DNA from: an uncultured Eubacterium sp.
GTDB lineage: Bacteria; Bacillota; Clostridia; Peptostreptococcales; Anaerovoracaceae
DNA length: 50,720 bases
Direction of reading: 5' to 3'
Assembly (NCBI GenBank): GCA_900543485.1
Contig: UQRM01000015.1
Span: 1-50,720, forward strand
In this document: positions 24,209 to 33,068 of the stretch, piece after piece
How positions within the stretch are numbered: position 1 is the stretch's first letter
Layout of the letters: every line of letters begins with the position of its first letter
Translations under genes and position numbers: made by a program
Notes under the pieces: model-generated
The model's database searches: none
The model's input: the letters and a program-made list of their open reading frames with translations, nothing else
Told to the model about the DNA's origin: nothing

Positions 24209-24665
24209 ACGAAAATTGGCGGATTTGAGCCGGGAAAAGTCACTGGTTGATAAACTGGTCGAAATCGACCAGAAAAGCGGTTCAAGGTCCGACAAATGTC
24301 TCACAGGGGCATCTCAGGACAAGAGGTCCCGCCGCAAATACGGAAATAAGACGTGTGAGGTAAACGGAGTGCAGTTTGACAGTAAGAAAGAGGCTCGCAG
24401 ATATGAAGAGCTTATGGGGCTTCTACAAGCAGGCTGGATAACAGATTTAAAACTGCAGCACCACTTTACGCTGGCGGAGGCATTCAAGATGCCGGATGGC
24501 ACACCGATTCGGAAGATGGAATATATCGCAGATTTCACGTATACGGACGGTGAAGGCAGGTTTATTGTCGAGGACGTGAAGTCGGAGGCTACAAGGAAAA
24601 ACCCTGTATATGCGATAAAGAAAAAGCTGATGGCACATGAAGGATATAAGATTACGGAGGTGTAA
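24156..24665 (+). CDS. DUF1064-type putative nuclease
   Basis: 169 residues from ATG 24156 after GGGAGGTGAAG. Contains the DUF1064 signature: KYGNKTCEVNG, FDSKKEARRYEEL and IADFTYTDGEGRFIVEDVKS, a D...E-x-K layout like PD-(D/E)XK nucleases. In phages such proteins sit with replication genes and may process branched DNA. The activity is inferred. Confidence 0.8.
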   Translation: MMNINLEDLPPKMRKQAERKLADLSREKSLVDKLVEIDQKSGSRSDKCLTGASQDKRSRRKYGNKTCEVNGVQFDSKKEARRYEELMGLLQAGWITDLKLQHHFTLAEAFKMPDGTPIRKMEYIADFTYTDGEGRFIVEDVKSEATRKNPVYAIKKKLMAHEGYKITEV

Positions 24666-24667
24666 GG

Positions 24668-25042
24668 ATGAAAATTGATTTAAAAGACGTGGCAGGCGGA
24701 GCCGTGCAGGAAAAATTCGCGCATAGTTTCGAAAAGGTTATGGAGAACATGCAGGATGTGAATACGCCATACAAGGACAAGCGGCAGATAATTATAACGA
24801 TGACGTTTGTGCAGAATGAGCAGAGGGACAACGTTGTTGCTGACATATCCGTGAAAGAGAAGTTAGCTGCCCAAGGCGGCTTGACCACGCAGTTTGCAGT
24901 CGGGAGGGACCTGCGAAACGGAGAGGTGATCGCCGAAGAATACGGAAAACAGCTTCGGGGACAGATAAGCATGGAAGAGACTGAGAAAATTGACACGGAG
25001 ACGGGCGAAGTTATTGATATGAGAAAGGTTAAGGGTGAATGA
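24668..25042 (+). CDS. Phage 'replication terminator'-like protein
   Basis: 124 residues, ATG 24668 two bases after the previous stop. MKIDLKDVAGGAVQEKF, the KRQIIITMTFVQNEQRDNV strand and a lysine-containing repeat of beta strands match small proteins often labelled replication terminator in Firmicute prophages. The label is historical; the molecular role is not established. Confidence 0.6.
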   Translation: MKIDLKDVAGGAVQEKFAHSFEKVMENMQDVNTPYKDKRQIIITMTFVQNEQRDNVVADISVKEKLAAQGGLTTQFAVGRDLRNGEVIAEEYGKQLRGQISMEETEKIDTETGEVIDMRKVKGE

Positions 25043-25043
25043 A

Positions 25044-25772
25044 ATGATTAGAAAAGCATTGGAGTACATAGTTGGGCTGGGCGAAGCGAACGTAAAGGAA
25101 TATGTTTTACCGGATGGAGAGAAGGGCCTGTATTCGGACAAGCCTCTGCAGAGGCTTGAAACGCCGGTCCCGGTGGCGGAGAAGTTATATCTACACACAC
25201 TTACGGGGCTGGTGGATTACATAAAATCCGGCGCAGATAAGTTTGCGGACAAGATGATCGTAGAGGTACAGTCTCCTACAAATGTGCATTTGTATTCTAA
25301 ATTAAACGAAAAGAGATGTCGTGAATATCTGATAGAGGTAGATGCGATGGTGCCGGAGTTTGGTTTCGATAGATTTTACGAGCAGGAGAATTTTTGCATA
25401 GCGTTGCAGTCTAAATTTGTCCCAAATGAGGACAGGGAGCTGCTGCTCAAATTTGCCGGTACAGTAGAAGCTGGTACGGTTGCACAATACGGGGACGATG
25501 GCGTAACACAGAAAGCGACGATAAAAACGGGACTGACCAGTAAAGGAGAGGCGCTTATCCCGAATCCAGTGGTACTTAAGCCCTACAGAACGTTCCTGGA
25601 GGTTGATCAACCGGAGTCGGCGTTTATATTCCGAATGAAGGAAGGATGCGGAGTGGAATGCGCGATTTTCGAGGCAGACGGTGGCACATGGCAGATAGAA
25701 GCGATGCAAAACGTAAAATCATATCTGGAAAAAGAATTGGAAGGAATGGAAGGGTTTACAGTAATCGCATAG
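25044..25772 (+). CDS. DUF2303-like phage protein
   Basis: 242 residues. I choose ATG 25044 over an in-frame GTG at 25035, which lies in the AAGGGTG ribosome binding site. LHTLTGLVDYIKSG near residue 50, IEVDAMVPEFGF and PYRTFLEVDQPESAFIFRM match the DUF2303 (YfdQ-like) pattern of temperate phages. Function unknown; position is in the replication-recombination block. Confidence 0.7.
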   Translation: MIRKALEYIVGLGEANVKEYVLPDGEKGLYSDKPLQRLETPVPVAEKLYLHTLTGLVDYIKSGADKFADKMIVEVQSPTNVHLYSKLNEKRCREYLIEVDAMVPEFGFDRFYEQENFCIALQSKFVPNEDRELLLKFAGTVEAGTVAQYGDDGVTQKATIKTGLTSKGEALIPNPVVLKPYRTFLEVDQPESAFIFRMKEGCGVECAIFEADGGTWQIEAMQNVKSYLEKELEGMEGFTVIA

Positions 25773-25781
25773 GAGGCAAAC

Positions 25782-26039
25782 ATGAGGATACAACTGGATG
25801 AGCATCATTTTCTCAACACGGATAATTTCTGCTGCTGGATAACACGCGAGAAGCCGAACAAAGACGGCAAGGTGAATCCACGGAACATGAGCGGATATTA
25901 TCCGACGTTTACGGGAGCGGTAGAAAGTTATATAGAGCGGCGGATAAAAACGTCGGAGGCAACGGAAATTTCCGAACTGAAAAACGAAATAGAAGCGCTG
26001 AAAACAGAAGTAAGAGGCTGGGAGGAAAACAGGAAGTGA
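25782..26039 (+). CDS. Small hypothetical phage protein
   Basis: 85 residues. YYPTFTGAVESYIERRIK in the middle and a C-terminal helix ELKNEIEALKTEV resemble uncharacterised small phage proteins with an N-terminal beta part and a short coiled coil. ATG 25782 follows AGGAGGCAAAC. Confidence 0.65.
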   Translation: MRIQLDEHHFLNTDNFCCWITREKPNKDGKVNPRNMSGYYPTFTGAVESYIERRIKTSEATEISELKNEIEALKTEVRGWEENRK

Positions 26040-26341
26040 TGAACAAGCTGAGAATGTGGCTGATGAAGAAACTGGGTGGAACGGTATGGATACCAACATA
26101 CGAAAAATACCCAGTTGAGAGGGTTATTGGAGTCGCAAGCTATTACAGCAAGAGCCCCAAAGAAATTGAAGCGGCAAAACTGTTAGTGGCTTGCGAAATT
26201 GCACGTGAAATGTTAAGGGAAGGTAAGATAGATTTCAGGTTGAAGGAATCAGACGCCTTCGCAACAGCACCATATGAATTGATAGGAGAAGTATGCGTGG
26301 TACAAAGAGAGGATGAGGGACGACATGAAAAACAAGGATAA
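26039..26341 (+). CDS. Hypothetical phage protein
   Basis: 100 residues from ATG 26039, overlapping the stop of the previous gene. Basic N-terminus (MNKLRMWLMKKLGG), then mixed alpha/beta (VIGVASYYSKSPKEIEAAKLL). Not recognised. Overlaps the following membrane-protein gene by 17 bases. Confidence 0.55.
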   Translation: MNKLRMWLMKKLGGTVWIPTYEKYPVERVIGVASYYSKSPKEIEAAKLLVACEIAREMLREGKIDFRLKESDAFATAPYELIGEVCVVQREDEGRHEKQG

Positions 26342-26627
26342 CCTAATCCGCGCCGCCGTTACCGTATTCGCCGCCGTGGCAGTCGTTACTGCCTTCTGGA
26401 TCGGGCTGGGAGTAGGAACCCGGCCCGTGGAGGTGACGGCCCCGGAGCCGGCGGAAAACGGCGGGAGGGTATATAGCACGGAAATCTGGGATGATGGACG
26501 AGTTGTAATAACGACGACACAGGAATACATAAACCAGCTGAGCGAGCACACGGTAGTGATTACGGACCGGAGTCTGGACGATGTGCAGCAGGAGATATTA
26601 GACAGCATGGACGTGGTGGAGGAGTAG
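26325..26627 (+). CDS. Single-span membrane phage protein
   Basis: 100 residues from ATG 26325 (GAGGGA upstream; an ATG at 26313 is possible). A short basic start, one membrane span (AAVTVFAAVAVVTAFWIGLGV) and an acidic exterior tail. Function unknown; a superinfection or host-envelope role is possible. Confidence 0.6.
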   Translation: MKNKDNLIRAAVTVFAAVAVVTAFWIGLGVGTRPVEVTAPEPAENGGRVYSTEIWDDGRVVITTTQEYINQLSEHTVVITDRSLDDVQQEILDSMDVVEE

Positions 26628-26629
26628 AT

Positions 26630-26992
26630 ATGATAGACGAAAAAAAGCTGATAGAGGAAATAAGGAAACGCAGGGATTATTGGGAGAGTAAAGCTGCCGA
26701 GTATGACGAAGCAGGCCCCAAATATGAATATTCGATGGACATGTGTGACGGCAAGGCAAACGAGCTGACTACGATTTTATCTATTATAGACAAGCAGCCC
26801 AGAGTCGAGGAGTGGATACCATGTTCGGAGAGGCTGCCGAAAACGTCACAAGATTTAGAGGTAACTTGCAAAAACGGAGGTCGATTCGTTGCTTACTACA
26901 CAGGTAAAAATTGGTATCATTGCATAACGAACGCTGTTGTTGACGTTATAGCCTGGAAAGAGCCGTCAGAGCCGTGGGAAGGAGAGGAATAA
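26630..26992 (+). CDS. DUF551-type phage protein
   Basis: 120 residues. The C-terminal half carries the DUF551 signature: VEEWIPCSERLP, a central strand FVAYYTGKNWY and WKEPSEPWEG. The N-terminal half is a charged helix. DUF551 proteins occur widely in temperate phages and have no known function. Confidence 0.75.
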   Translation: MIDEKKLIEEIRKRRDYWESKAAEYDEAGPKYEYSMDMCDGKANELTTILSIIDKQPRVEEWIPCSERLPKTSQDLEVTCKNGGRFVAYYTGKNWYHCITNAVVDVIAWKEPSEPWEGEE

Positions 26993-27166
26993 ATGAAAGG
27001 GCGAATCATAGTAGACATCGAAGAAATTCCAGAAGACTGTTACCAATGCGACCAACCTGATGAATATGGGTATTGTCATTGGGTAGGGAAGTATATAGAC
27101 CATTGTTCTAAAATAGGTGAAAGATATCCAACTTGTCCGATAGAGCCGTGGGAGGGGGAAAAATGA
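26993..27166 (+). CDS. 57-residue Cys-rich phage protein
   Basis: ATG 26993 follows AAGGAGAGGAATAA, and its stop overlaps the next ATG by four bases. CYQC, YCHW, DHC and PTCP give about six Cys/His ligands. The start and end agree with the packed operon. Probable zinc-binding protein; function unknown. Confidence 0.65.
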   Translation: MKGRIIVDIEEIPEDCYQCDQPDEYGYCHWVGKYIDHCSKIGERYPTCPIEPWEGEK

Positions 27167-27321
27167 ACAGATGTCCAAAGTGCGGAAGACCAATGGTGAC
27201 TAATATGTATTGGAGCTGCGGAAGGGTTTATGTTGAATGGTATTGCTCTAGATGCGGCAAGGCTACCGGCAGTTGCACAACATATAGCACAAGCAGCGCG
27301 AAGCTAAAGGAGGAAGAATAA
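27163..27321 (+). CDS. 52-residue zinc-ribbon protein
   Basis: From ATG 27163 (GGAGGGGG upstream). Two knuckles, CPKCGRP and CSRCGKA, separated by ~25 residues, form a classical zinc ribbon. Ends in a TAATG overlap with the next gene. May bind nucleic acid or adapt the host polymerase; no evidence beyond the fold. Confidence 0.65.
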   Translation: MNRCPKCGRPMVTNMYWSCGRVYVEWYCSRCGKATGSCTTYSTSSAKLKEEE

Positions 27322-27704
27322 TGGACGCAGTTAAATATTTGAAAGATAGAACAAGAATGACAAAAACGGGCAAGAACAACCTGCACGATGACATATGCAG
27401 TATAAGTTGCAACGAGTGCCCTTTGTACGAAGGAAATAGCGGATTAGAAGTAGATTGCCAAAAGTTAGAATCGTTTTACCCAGAAAAAGCTGTGGAGATT
27501 GTTGAAAAGTGGGCGGCGGAGCACTCGAAGAAGACACGACAGTCTGAATTTTTGAAGATGTTTCCGAGAGCGAGAACAGATGATGATGGCGTAATTTACA
27601 CGCACCCTTGCGACGTTGATACGAGTTACAAAAATGAAAACGGGTGCGGCAACATATCGTGCCGTGATTGTAAAGAAAAATACTGGCTTGCGGAGGTGGA
27701 ATGA
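27321..27704 (+). CDS. Cys-rich hypothetical phage protein
   Basis: 127 residues. Cys clusters at both ends: DICSISCNECPL (residues ~25-36) and GCGNISCRDCKEKYW (~109-124). A helix lies between them (VEIVEKWAAEHSKK). Part of a run of Cys-rich small proteins ahead of dUTPase. Function unknown. Confidence 0.7.
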   Translation: MDAVKYLKDRTRMTKTGKNNLHDDICSISCNECPLYEGNSGLEVDCQKLESFYPEKAVEIVEKWAAEHSKKTRQSEFLKMFPRARTDDDGVIYTHPCDVDTSYKNENGCGNISCRDCKEKYWLAEVE

Positions 27705-28288
27705 TGATTATTGGTGGAACTAGAGCAGAGATTGACTTTTCGAGGAAATACTGTGCCCGGTGTAAATTTAACAGGCAATGCTATTCGCGCAGGCAGGCTG
27801 GAGACTGTGGGTGCATGGTGTTCAATACCCTGTTTAATAGTGTGGGCAACAAGGAGAATATGAAGGTGAGGATAAAGACAAGAGTCTACATACCAGAATA
27901 CAAGTCTGACGGAGCTGCGGGAATGGACATAAGGGCCCTGCTCCCGAGGGGCTCTTGCATAATATTTCCCGGCCAGATAGAGCTTATTCCAACAGGGATA
28001 TCTTTGGAGTTACCAAAGGGATATGAGGCGCAGGTGCGAGCAAGGAGCGGTCTTTCCACAAAGCATGGGATAGGTATAGTAAGCGGCGTGGGGACCATAG
28101 ACAGTGACTATCGGGGTGAAATAGGCGTGCCACTTATAAATTGGGGCACAGAGCCATTTACAGTAAACGACGGAGACAGGATAGCTCAGCTGGTGGTGGC
28201 AAGATGTGAAAAAGTAGAGTTTGTAGTGGTGGACGAGCTTACGGAGACGGAGCGCGGAACCGGAGGGTTTGGAAGCACAGGGAGGTAA
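27701..28288 (+). CDS. dut: dUTP diphosphatase with Cys-rich N-terminal extension
   Basis: 195 residues; a trimeric dUTPase core (about 54-195) follows a Cys-rich extension. All five motifs are seen: SDGAAGMDIRA, PTGISLELP, ARSGLSTKHGIGIV with GTIDSDYRGEI, RIAQLVV and RGTGGFGSTG. Hydrolyses dUTP to dUMP and diphosphate. The first 53 residues hold five Cys (YCARCKFNRQC, DCGC). An internal ATG at 27860 has AAGGAG only three bases away, so a short form is possible but poorly spaced. Confidence 0.92.
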   Translation: MMIIGGTRAEIDFSRKYCARCKFNRQCYSRRQAGDCGCMVFNTLFNSVGNKENMKVRIKTRVYIPEYKSDGAAGMDIRALLPRGSCIIFPGQIELIPTGISLELPKGYEAQVRARSGLSTKHGIGIVSGVGTIDSDYRGEIGVPLINWGTEPFTVNDGDRIAQLVVARCEKVEFVVVDELTETERGTGGFGSTGR

Positions 28289-28290
28289 AA

Positions 28291-28557
28291 ATGAACAGAA
28301 AAGAATGCTTAGAAGCTGCGGGAGTAGCGGTATTGACGGACAGGGAAGCGGATTACGGACCACCAGAAGATACTTTCGCAAACATAGCGGATCTATGGAG
28401 CGGATACCTGGGGATGAAGCTAGAGCCGCTGGACGCAGCCAACATGATGATACTGCTTAAAGTCGCCAGAGCTGCAGGCAGATATAAATGCGATAACTAC
28501 GTGGATATTGCAGGATACGCAGCCTGCGCAGCGGAGATAGGAGGGACGCATGAATAG
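28291..28557 (+). CDS. DUF6378-like phage protein
   Basis: 88 residues, ATG 28291 after GGGAGGTAAAA. DREADYGPPEDTFANIADLWSGY and LDAANMMILLKVARAAG match a small conserved phage protein found beside SSB or dUTPase; its helical HxxxE-type arrangement resembles nucleotide-pyrophosphohydrolase helpers. Overlaps ssb by eight bases. Confidence 0.7.
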   Translation: MNRKECLEAAGVAVLTDREADYGPPEDTFANIADLWSGYLGMKLEPLDAANMMILLKVARAAGRYKCDNYVDIAGYAACAAEIGGTHE

Positions 28558-28960
28558 TGTTGTTCTGATCGGGAGGCTGACAAAGGACCCTGAAATGAGA
28601 TGTGTTTCCGGGAGCCAGATGGCGGTAGCGACATTTACGGTCGCTATCGACCGCCCCGTGAAAAAGGATGCTGAGAAAAAGACGGACTTTCCGCGGGTAA
28701 CCGTGTTCGGCAGGCAAGCTGAAAACTGTGAAAGATACCTGGCAAAAGGAAGGCTTGTTGGTATTCAGGGAAGGATACAGACGGGAAGCTATACCAATAA
28801 AGACGGATATACGGTCTACACAACGGACGTGGTGGCTGACAGAGTGGAATTTCTGGAATATGGAGACAGGAAGCAGTCGGGTGGAGCAGAAGCGCCGCCA
28901 CCAGATATGGAGCCTCCAGAAGGGTTCCAGCAGATGACAGACGATGATATACCGTTTTAG
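28550..28960 (+). CDS. ssb: Single-stranded DNA-binding protein
   Basis: 136 residues. OB-fold core MNSVVLIGRLTKDPEMR, FPRVTVFGRQAENCERYL, GRIQTGSYTNKDGYTVYTT, a disordered Pro-rich linker, and the acidic tip TDDDIPF that recruits partner proteins. Last gene of the early operon. Confidence 0.95.
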   Translation: MNSVVLIGRLTKDPEMRCVSGSQMAVATFTVAIDRPVKKDAEKKTDFPRVTVFGRQAENCERYLAKGRLVGIQGRIQTGSYTNKDGYTVYTTDVVADRVEFLEYGDRKQSGGAEAPPPDMEPPEGFQQMTDDDIPF

Positions 28961-29161
28961 AGGGTGCGAGGTGTTTTTTTAAATTGGCAACGCCCAAAGA
29001 ATAGTATTTCATAATATTATGTATGTAAGTATGTATATAATATATAAATAATACAATATATATAATAGTCTTCTGGTAATTTACCATGGACATACATAGG
29101 GGAGAGAAAACAGGTCTTTTTTCTGTATCTTAACAGATATGGAAAGGAGGCCTGTTTTTTT
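28961..29161 (+). promoter_or_regulatory. Early-late junction: AT-rich region and RBS-sequestering terminator hairpin
   Basis: There is no gene here. An AT-rich part with repeats of ATGTATGTAAGTATGTATATA (28990-29075) may hold the late promoter, but I find no convincing -35/-10 pair. At 29109-29156 AACAGGTC-TTTTTT-CT pairs over 16 positions with the strand that includes AGGAGG (29145-29150), the terS ribosome binding site; a TTTTTTT run follows up to the ATG. The hairpin could both terminate late transcription and hide the ribosome binding site. Confidence 0.55.
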
Positions 29162-29728
29162 ATGGCAAAACAGAAGAGTGGTAAGGCTGGTAAAAAAGGC
29201 CTCACGGATAAACAGAAACGCTTCTGCGACGAATATTTGATAGATTGCAATGCCACACAGGCTGCGATACGGGCGGGATATTCAAGGAGGACGGCATATA
29301 GGACGGGGTGCGACCTTCTCAAAAAACATCATGTCCGCGCATACATAGATAAACGCATGGCCGAAAAGGAATCCGAGCTGATAGCCACGCAGGATGAGGT
29401 CTTGAGGTATCTCACGTCCGTTCTGCGGGGCGAAAGCGAGGCGGAAGACCTTGCGGTCGAGGGAATAGGAAAAGGCCTCTCAAAGGCAAGAAACGTGCGC
29501 AAGGCACCGTCCGAGATGGACAGGCTGAAAGCTGCGGAGCAGCTATCTAAGTGCTATGGGCTGTACACAGACAGAGAGAAAATGGCCATCGAGCGCGAGA
29601 AGCTGGCCATAGAAAAAGAGCGTCTGGAGCTGGAAAAGCAGAGGAATAATGTGGCGAGCGGCGATGAGGATCAGTATGGCGTTGTGGTTCTTGCTCCGAT
29701 TTTGGAAGAGGGTGACGACAATGCGTAA
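29162..29728 (+). CDS. terS: Terminase small subunit
   Basis: 188 residues of the Terminase_2 family: GLTDKQKRFCDEYLIDCNATQAAIRAGYS is the DNA-binding N-terminus, followed by an oligomerisation helix and a charged coiled coil (MAIEREKLAIEKERLELEKQ). Recognises the packaging site and activates the large subunit. Overlaps terL by eight bases. Its ribosome binding site is buried in the hairpin described at 29109. Confidence 0.88.
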   Translation: MAKQKSGKAGKKGLTDKQKRFCDEYLIDCNATQAAIRAGYSRRTAYRTGCDLLKKHHVRAYIDKRMAEKESELIATQDEVLRYLTSVLRGESEAEDLAVEGIGKGLSKARNVRKAPSEMDRLKAAEQLSKCYGLYTDREKMAIEREKLAIEKERLELEKQRNNVASGDEDQYGVVVLAPILEEGDDNA

Positions 29729-31172
29729 TGTTATCTGGGAGCCGCAGCCGCAGCAGAGAAAATTTATGGAGAGGCCGGAGTTTGAGTGTCTGTACGGCGG
29801 AGCTGCAGGCGGCGGGAAAAGCGATGCGCTTGTTGCGGAGGCCCTGCGGCAGATACACATACCGCATTACAAGGGGCTCATTATCAGGCGGACTTATCCA
29901 CAGCTTTCGGAGCTGATAGATAAGAGCTTGCTACTTTATCCACGGGCTGTGCGTGGCGCAAGATACAACACTACAACGCATACGTGGACGTTTCCCACAG
30001 GTAGCAAGATTGTATTCGGGAGCATGAACAGAAAGCAGGACAGGATCAACTACCAAGGTAAAGCTTATGACTTTGTGGGATTCGATGAGCTCACGCATTT
30101 CGAATACGACGAGTACACATACCTGTATTCCAGAGCAAGGCCGAACGGACCGGGAACGAGGGTGTATATCAGATCCACCACGAACCCGGGAGGAAAAGGA
30201 CATAACTGGGTAAAGGACAGGTTCATCACAGCAGCACCACCGCTTACGCCGATAAAAGAAAAGGTGGTTATCGACGCGCCGGACGGCGGGAAGATAGAGG
30301 TTGTAAGGAAGAGGATATTTGTCCCTGCGACAGTTTTCGACAATAGAAAGCTGCTGGAAAACGACCCGGGGTACATTGCAACGCTGGGCATGATGCCAGA
30401 AGCAGAAAAGAAAGCGCTTCTTTACGGCGACTGGGACAGCTTCTCCGGGCAGGTCTTCGGGGAATTTACAAACGACCCTGAGCACTACAAAGACGGAAGA
30501 TGGAGCCACGTAATTGAGCCATTCGAGATACCGGAGTGGTGGAAGATATACCGAGGATTTGACTGGGGTTTTGCGAGGCCTTTTTCCGTGGGGTGGTATG
30601 CAGTATCGGATAAGGGTGTTTTGTACCGCATACGGGAGCTGTATGGCTGCACAGGGGAGCCTAACACAGGAGTTAAGTGGCCTGTGGAAGAAGTGGCGGC
30701 GAAGATACGTGAGATAGAGACTACAGACCCGCAGATAAAAGGCCGGCAGATAATTGGCGTGGCTGATCCTGCGATATGGCAGGAAGATGGTGGCCCGTCC
30801 ATCGCCGAGACCATGAGCCGGGCGAGAGTGTATTTCGATAAAGCGGACCACAACCGCATCGCCGGAAAGATGCAGTGCCATTACAGGCTCACATTCGACG
30901 ATGAAGGCCGGAGCATGTTCTACGTGTTTAACACTTGCAAGCACTTCATCCGCTGCATACCGGCGCTGATATACAGCGAAACGGATGTGGAAGACATAGA
31001 CACAACGCAGGAAGACCACAATTACGATGAATGGCGGTATGTCTGCATGGCAAGGCCGATAAAGCCGAGAAAGCCGGCTGAGAAAGACCCGCTCGCTGGC
31101 AGGGCTGTGGATGACCCGCTGAACATGCTGCAGGATGCTAAGAGGTATAGAGGCGTATTCAACACGCTGTAA
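29721..31172 (+). CDS. terL: Terminase large subunit
   Basis: 483 residues from ATG 29721. N-terminal ATPase: GGAAGGGKS (Walker A, Lys33) and YDFVGFDELTH (Walker B). C-terminal RNase-H-like nuclease with metal-binding Asp in IYRGFDWGFARP and IGVADPAIW. Drives DNA into the procapsid through the portal encoded next. An in-frame upstream start inside terS is rejected for lack of a ribosome binding site. Confidence 0.95.
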   Translation: MRNVIWEPQPQQRKFMERPEFECLYGGAAGGGKSDALVAEALRQIHIPHYKGLIIRRTYPQLSELIDKSLLLYPRAVRGARYNTTTHTWTFPTGSKIVFGSMNRKQDRINYQGKAYDFVGFDELTHFEYDEYTYLYSRARPNGPGTRVYIRSTTNPGGKGHNWVKDRFITAAPPLTPIKEKVVIDAPDGGKIEVVRKRIFVPATVFDNRKLLENDPGYIATLGMMPEAEKKALLYGDWDSFSGQVFGEFTNDPEHYKDGRWSHVIEPFEIPEWWKIYRGFDWGFARPFSVGWYAVSDKGVLYRIRELYGCTGEPNTGVKWPVEEVAAKIREIETTDPQIKGRQIIGVADPAIWQEDGGPSIAETMSRARVYFDKADHNRIAGKMQCHYRLTFDDEGRSMFYVFNTCKHFIRCIPALIYSETDVEDIDTTQEDHNYDEWRYVCMARPIKPRKPAEKDPLAGRAVDDPLNMLQDAKRYRGVFNTL

Positions 31173-31187
31173 GGGAAAGGAGATAAT

Positions 31188-33059
31188 ATGCCAAAGGGAA
31201 AGAAAAAGTCCGTTGTGGACGATGGGAGAGCCATAACTGACAAGGATGTCGAAGAGTTTGTTGCCGTGCTTAGGGAGTACCAACAGGGCAAGCAGATTAT
31301 CGACGCGAAAGCCGTAGCCAACCAAGAGTGGTGGCGTATGCGGCACTGGGGGCAGATGCAGAGCAGCGAGGCCGATGAGGAAAAGGCTACGTCTGCATGG
31401 CTGTTTAACAGCATTATAAATAAACACGCGGATATTATGGACAACTATCCGAAGCCGAACATCCTCCCGCGCTCTCCGCAGATGGAGCAGGAGGCAAAGC
31501 GATTGTCGGAGATTATACCCATTATCGACGACAGGAACGACTACGAGAAGATATACGACTCCAAGGCGTATGATCTGCTTATAGATGGTGGCTGTGTGAC
31601 GACGGTAATCTGGGATAACAGTCTAAATGACGGAATGGGCGACATCGTGACGAAAATTGTCGATATTCATAACATTTTTTGGGAGCCGGGGATAGAGGAT
31701 ATACAGGATTCCGCCTACGTGTTCGTATCTAAGCTTATGGATAACGATGTGCTCGAAGAGCAGTATCCACAGATGAGAGGTAAAAGCGGCGGCACAAAGA
31801 CGACAACAGAGTACATAAACAAGGATGAGAATCCTGACCCGACAAAGAAAAGCGAAGTTTGGGACATGTACTACAAGAAGACGATAAGGACGGTTGTGGA
31901 GGAATCTGATACCGGCGAGAGAGCGGAAAGAGTGGACACGCTTCTGCATTTCGTAAAATTCTGCAATGGCGTGCTGCTGTATGCGTCCGAAAATGACGAG
32001 GCTTTGAAGGATAGGGGCTGGTATGACCATGGGAAATATCCGTTTGTGGTTACGCCGCTGTTCAAGATAAAGGAGTCCCCGTGGGGCTTTGGGTATGTGG
32101 ATGTAATGAAGTCTCCGCAGGCGCAGATAGACCGGCTCGACCAGCTCATTTTAAAAAACGCCATCATGGTTGGCAGGAAGCGATGGGCAGTTAAGGAAAG
32201 CGCCGAGATAAACCCGGAGGACTTCGCAGACTGGTCTAAAACGCTCATCAAGGTGTCAGGATCGGCGTCGTCTTTAGACGATTGTATGAAGGAAATAAGC
32301 GTCGATTCTATACCGGCCTTCGTCGTGCAGCATAAAACCAACATGATCGACCAGCTAAAGGAGACGTCTGGCAACAGGGATGTATCGCAGGGAAGCACGC
32401 AGAGCGGTGTCACGGCAGCGACAGCCATCGCAGCCCTGCAAGAAGCAGGGAGCAAGCTTTCTAGAGATATAAACAGAGTCCTTTATAGGAGCCGCAGGGA
32501 TGAAGATTTCTTAAAAGTGGAGCTTATCCGCCAGTTTTACACAGAGCCGAGGGCGTTTCGTATCGACAATAACGACGGCAGCTACACCTTCGTTGAATAC
32601 GACAGCTCTGCGATATCCGGAAGAGACGCGGTATTCGACATAAAGATAAACGCGGAGAAGCAGTCTCCGTTCAGCCGTGCGGCACAGAATGAGACTATGA
32701 AGGAGCTTTACGGCATGGGACTATTCGCTCCCGCAAATGCAGAACCGGCGCTCACATGCCTTGACGGCATGGAGTTTGAAGGCATCGACAAGATAAAGGA
32801 GGAAGTGAAAAACAAGTCCTTGATGATGCAGCAGTTCCAGATGATGCAGGCGGCGATAATGCAGGTAGATGCTGCATTTCCGCAGCTTGGAATAGCGGCA
32901 ATGGCAGGGCTTTCGCAGCCACAGCCTACAGCCGCGACGCCGCAAAGAGCGTCGAGCGAGGAAGGAACCGCAGAAGAACGGGCGGCCAGAACCGAAACCG
33001 ACAGCACCAGAACCGCAAAGGCGAGAGTAGCCGCATCTAAGCAGGCCAATGTTGGATAG
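31188..33059 (+). CDS. Portal protein
   Basis: 623 residues, the size and layout of P22-like podovirus portals. NQEWWRMRHWGQ at the N-terminus, then a long alpha/beta clip and wing region, and a Gln/Ala/Ser-rich C-terminal tail that may form the portal barrel or a disordered end. Order terL-portal-protease-scaffold-capsid supports the call. Start ATG 31188 after AAAGGAGATAAT. Confidence 0.85.
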   Translation: MPKGKKKSVVDDGRAITDKDVEEFVAVLREYQQGKQIIDAKAVANQEWWRMRHWGQMQSSEADEEKATSAWLFNSIINKHADIMDNYPKPNILPRSPQMEQEAKRLSEIIPIIDDRNDYEKIYDSKAYDLLIDGGCVTTVIWDNSLNDGMGDIVTKIVDIHNIFWEPGIEDIQDSAYVFVSKLMDNDVLEEQYPQMRGKSGGTKTTTEYINKDENPDPTKKSEVWDMYYKKTIRTVVEESDTGERAERVDTLLHFVKFCNGVLLYASENDEALKDRGWYDHGKYPFVVTPLFKIKESPWGFGYVDVMKSPQAQIDRLDQLILKNAIMVGRKRWAVKESAEINPEDFADWSKTLIKVSGSASSLDDCMKEISVDSIPAFVVQHKTNMIDQLKETSGNRDVSQGSTQSGVTAATAIAALQEAGSKLSRDINRVLYRSRRDEDFLKVELIRQFYTEPRAFRIDNNDGSYTFVEYDSSAISGRDAVFDIKINAEKQSPFSRAAQNETMKELYGMGLFAPANAEPALTCLDGMEFEGIDKIKEEVKNKSLMMQQFQMMQAAIMQVDAAFPQLGIAAMAGLSQPQPTAATPQRASSEEGTAEERAARTETDSTRTAKARVAASKQANVG

Positions 33060-33068
33060 GAGGACGAG

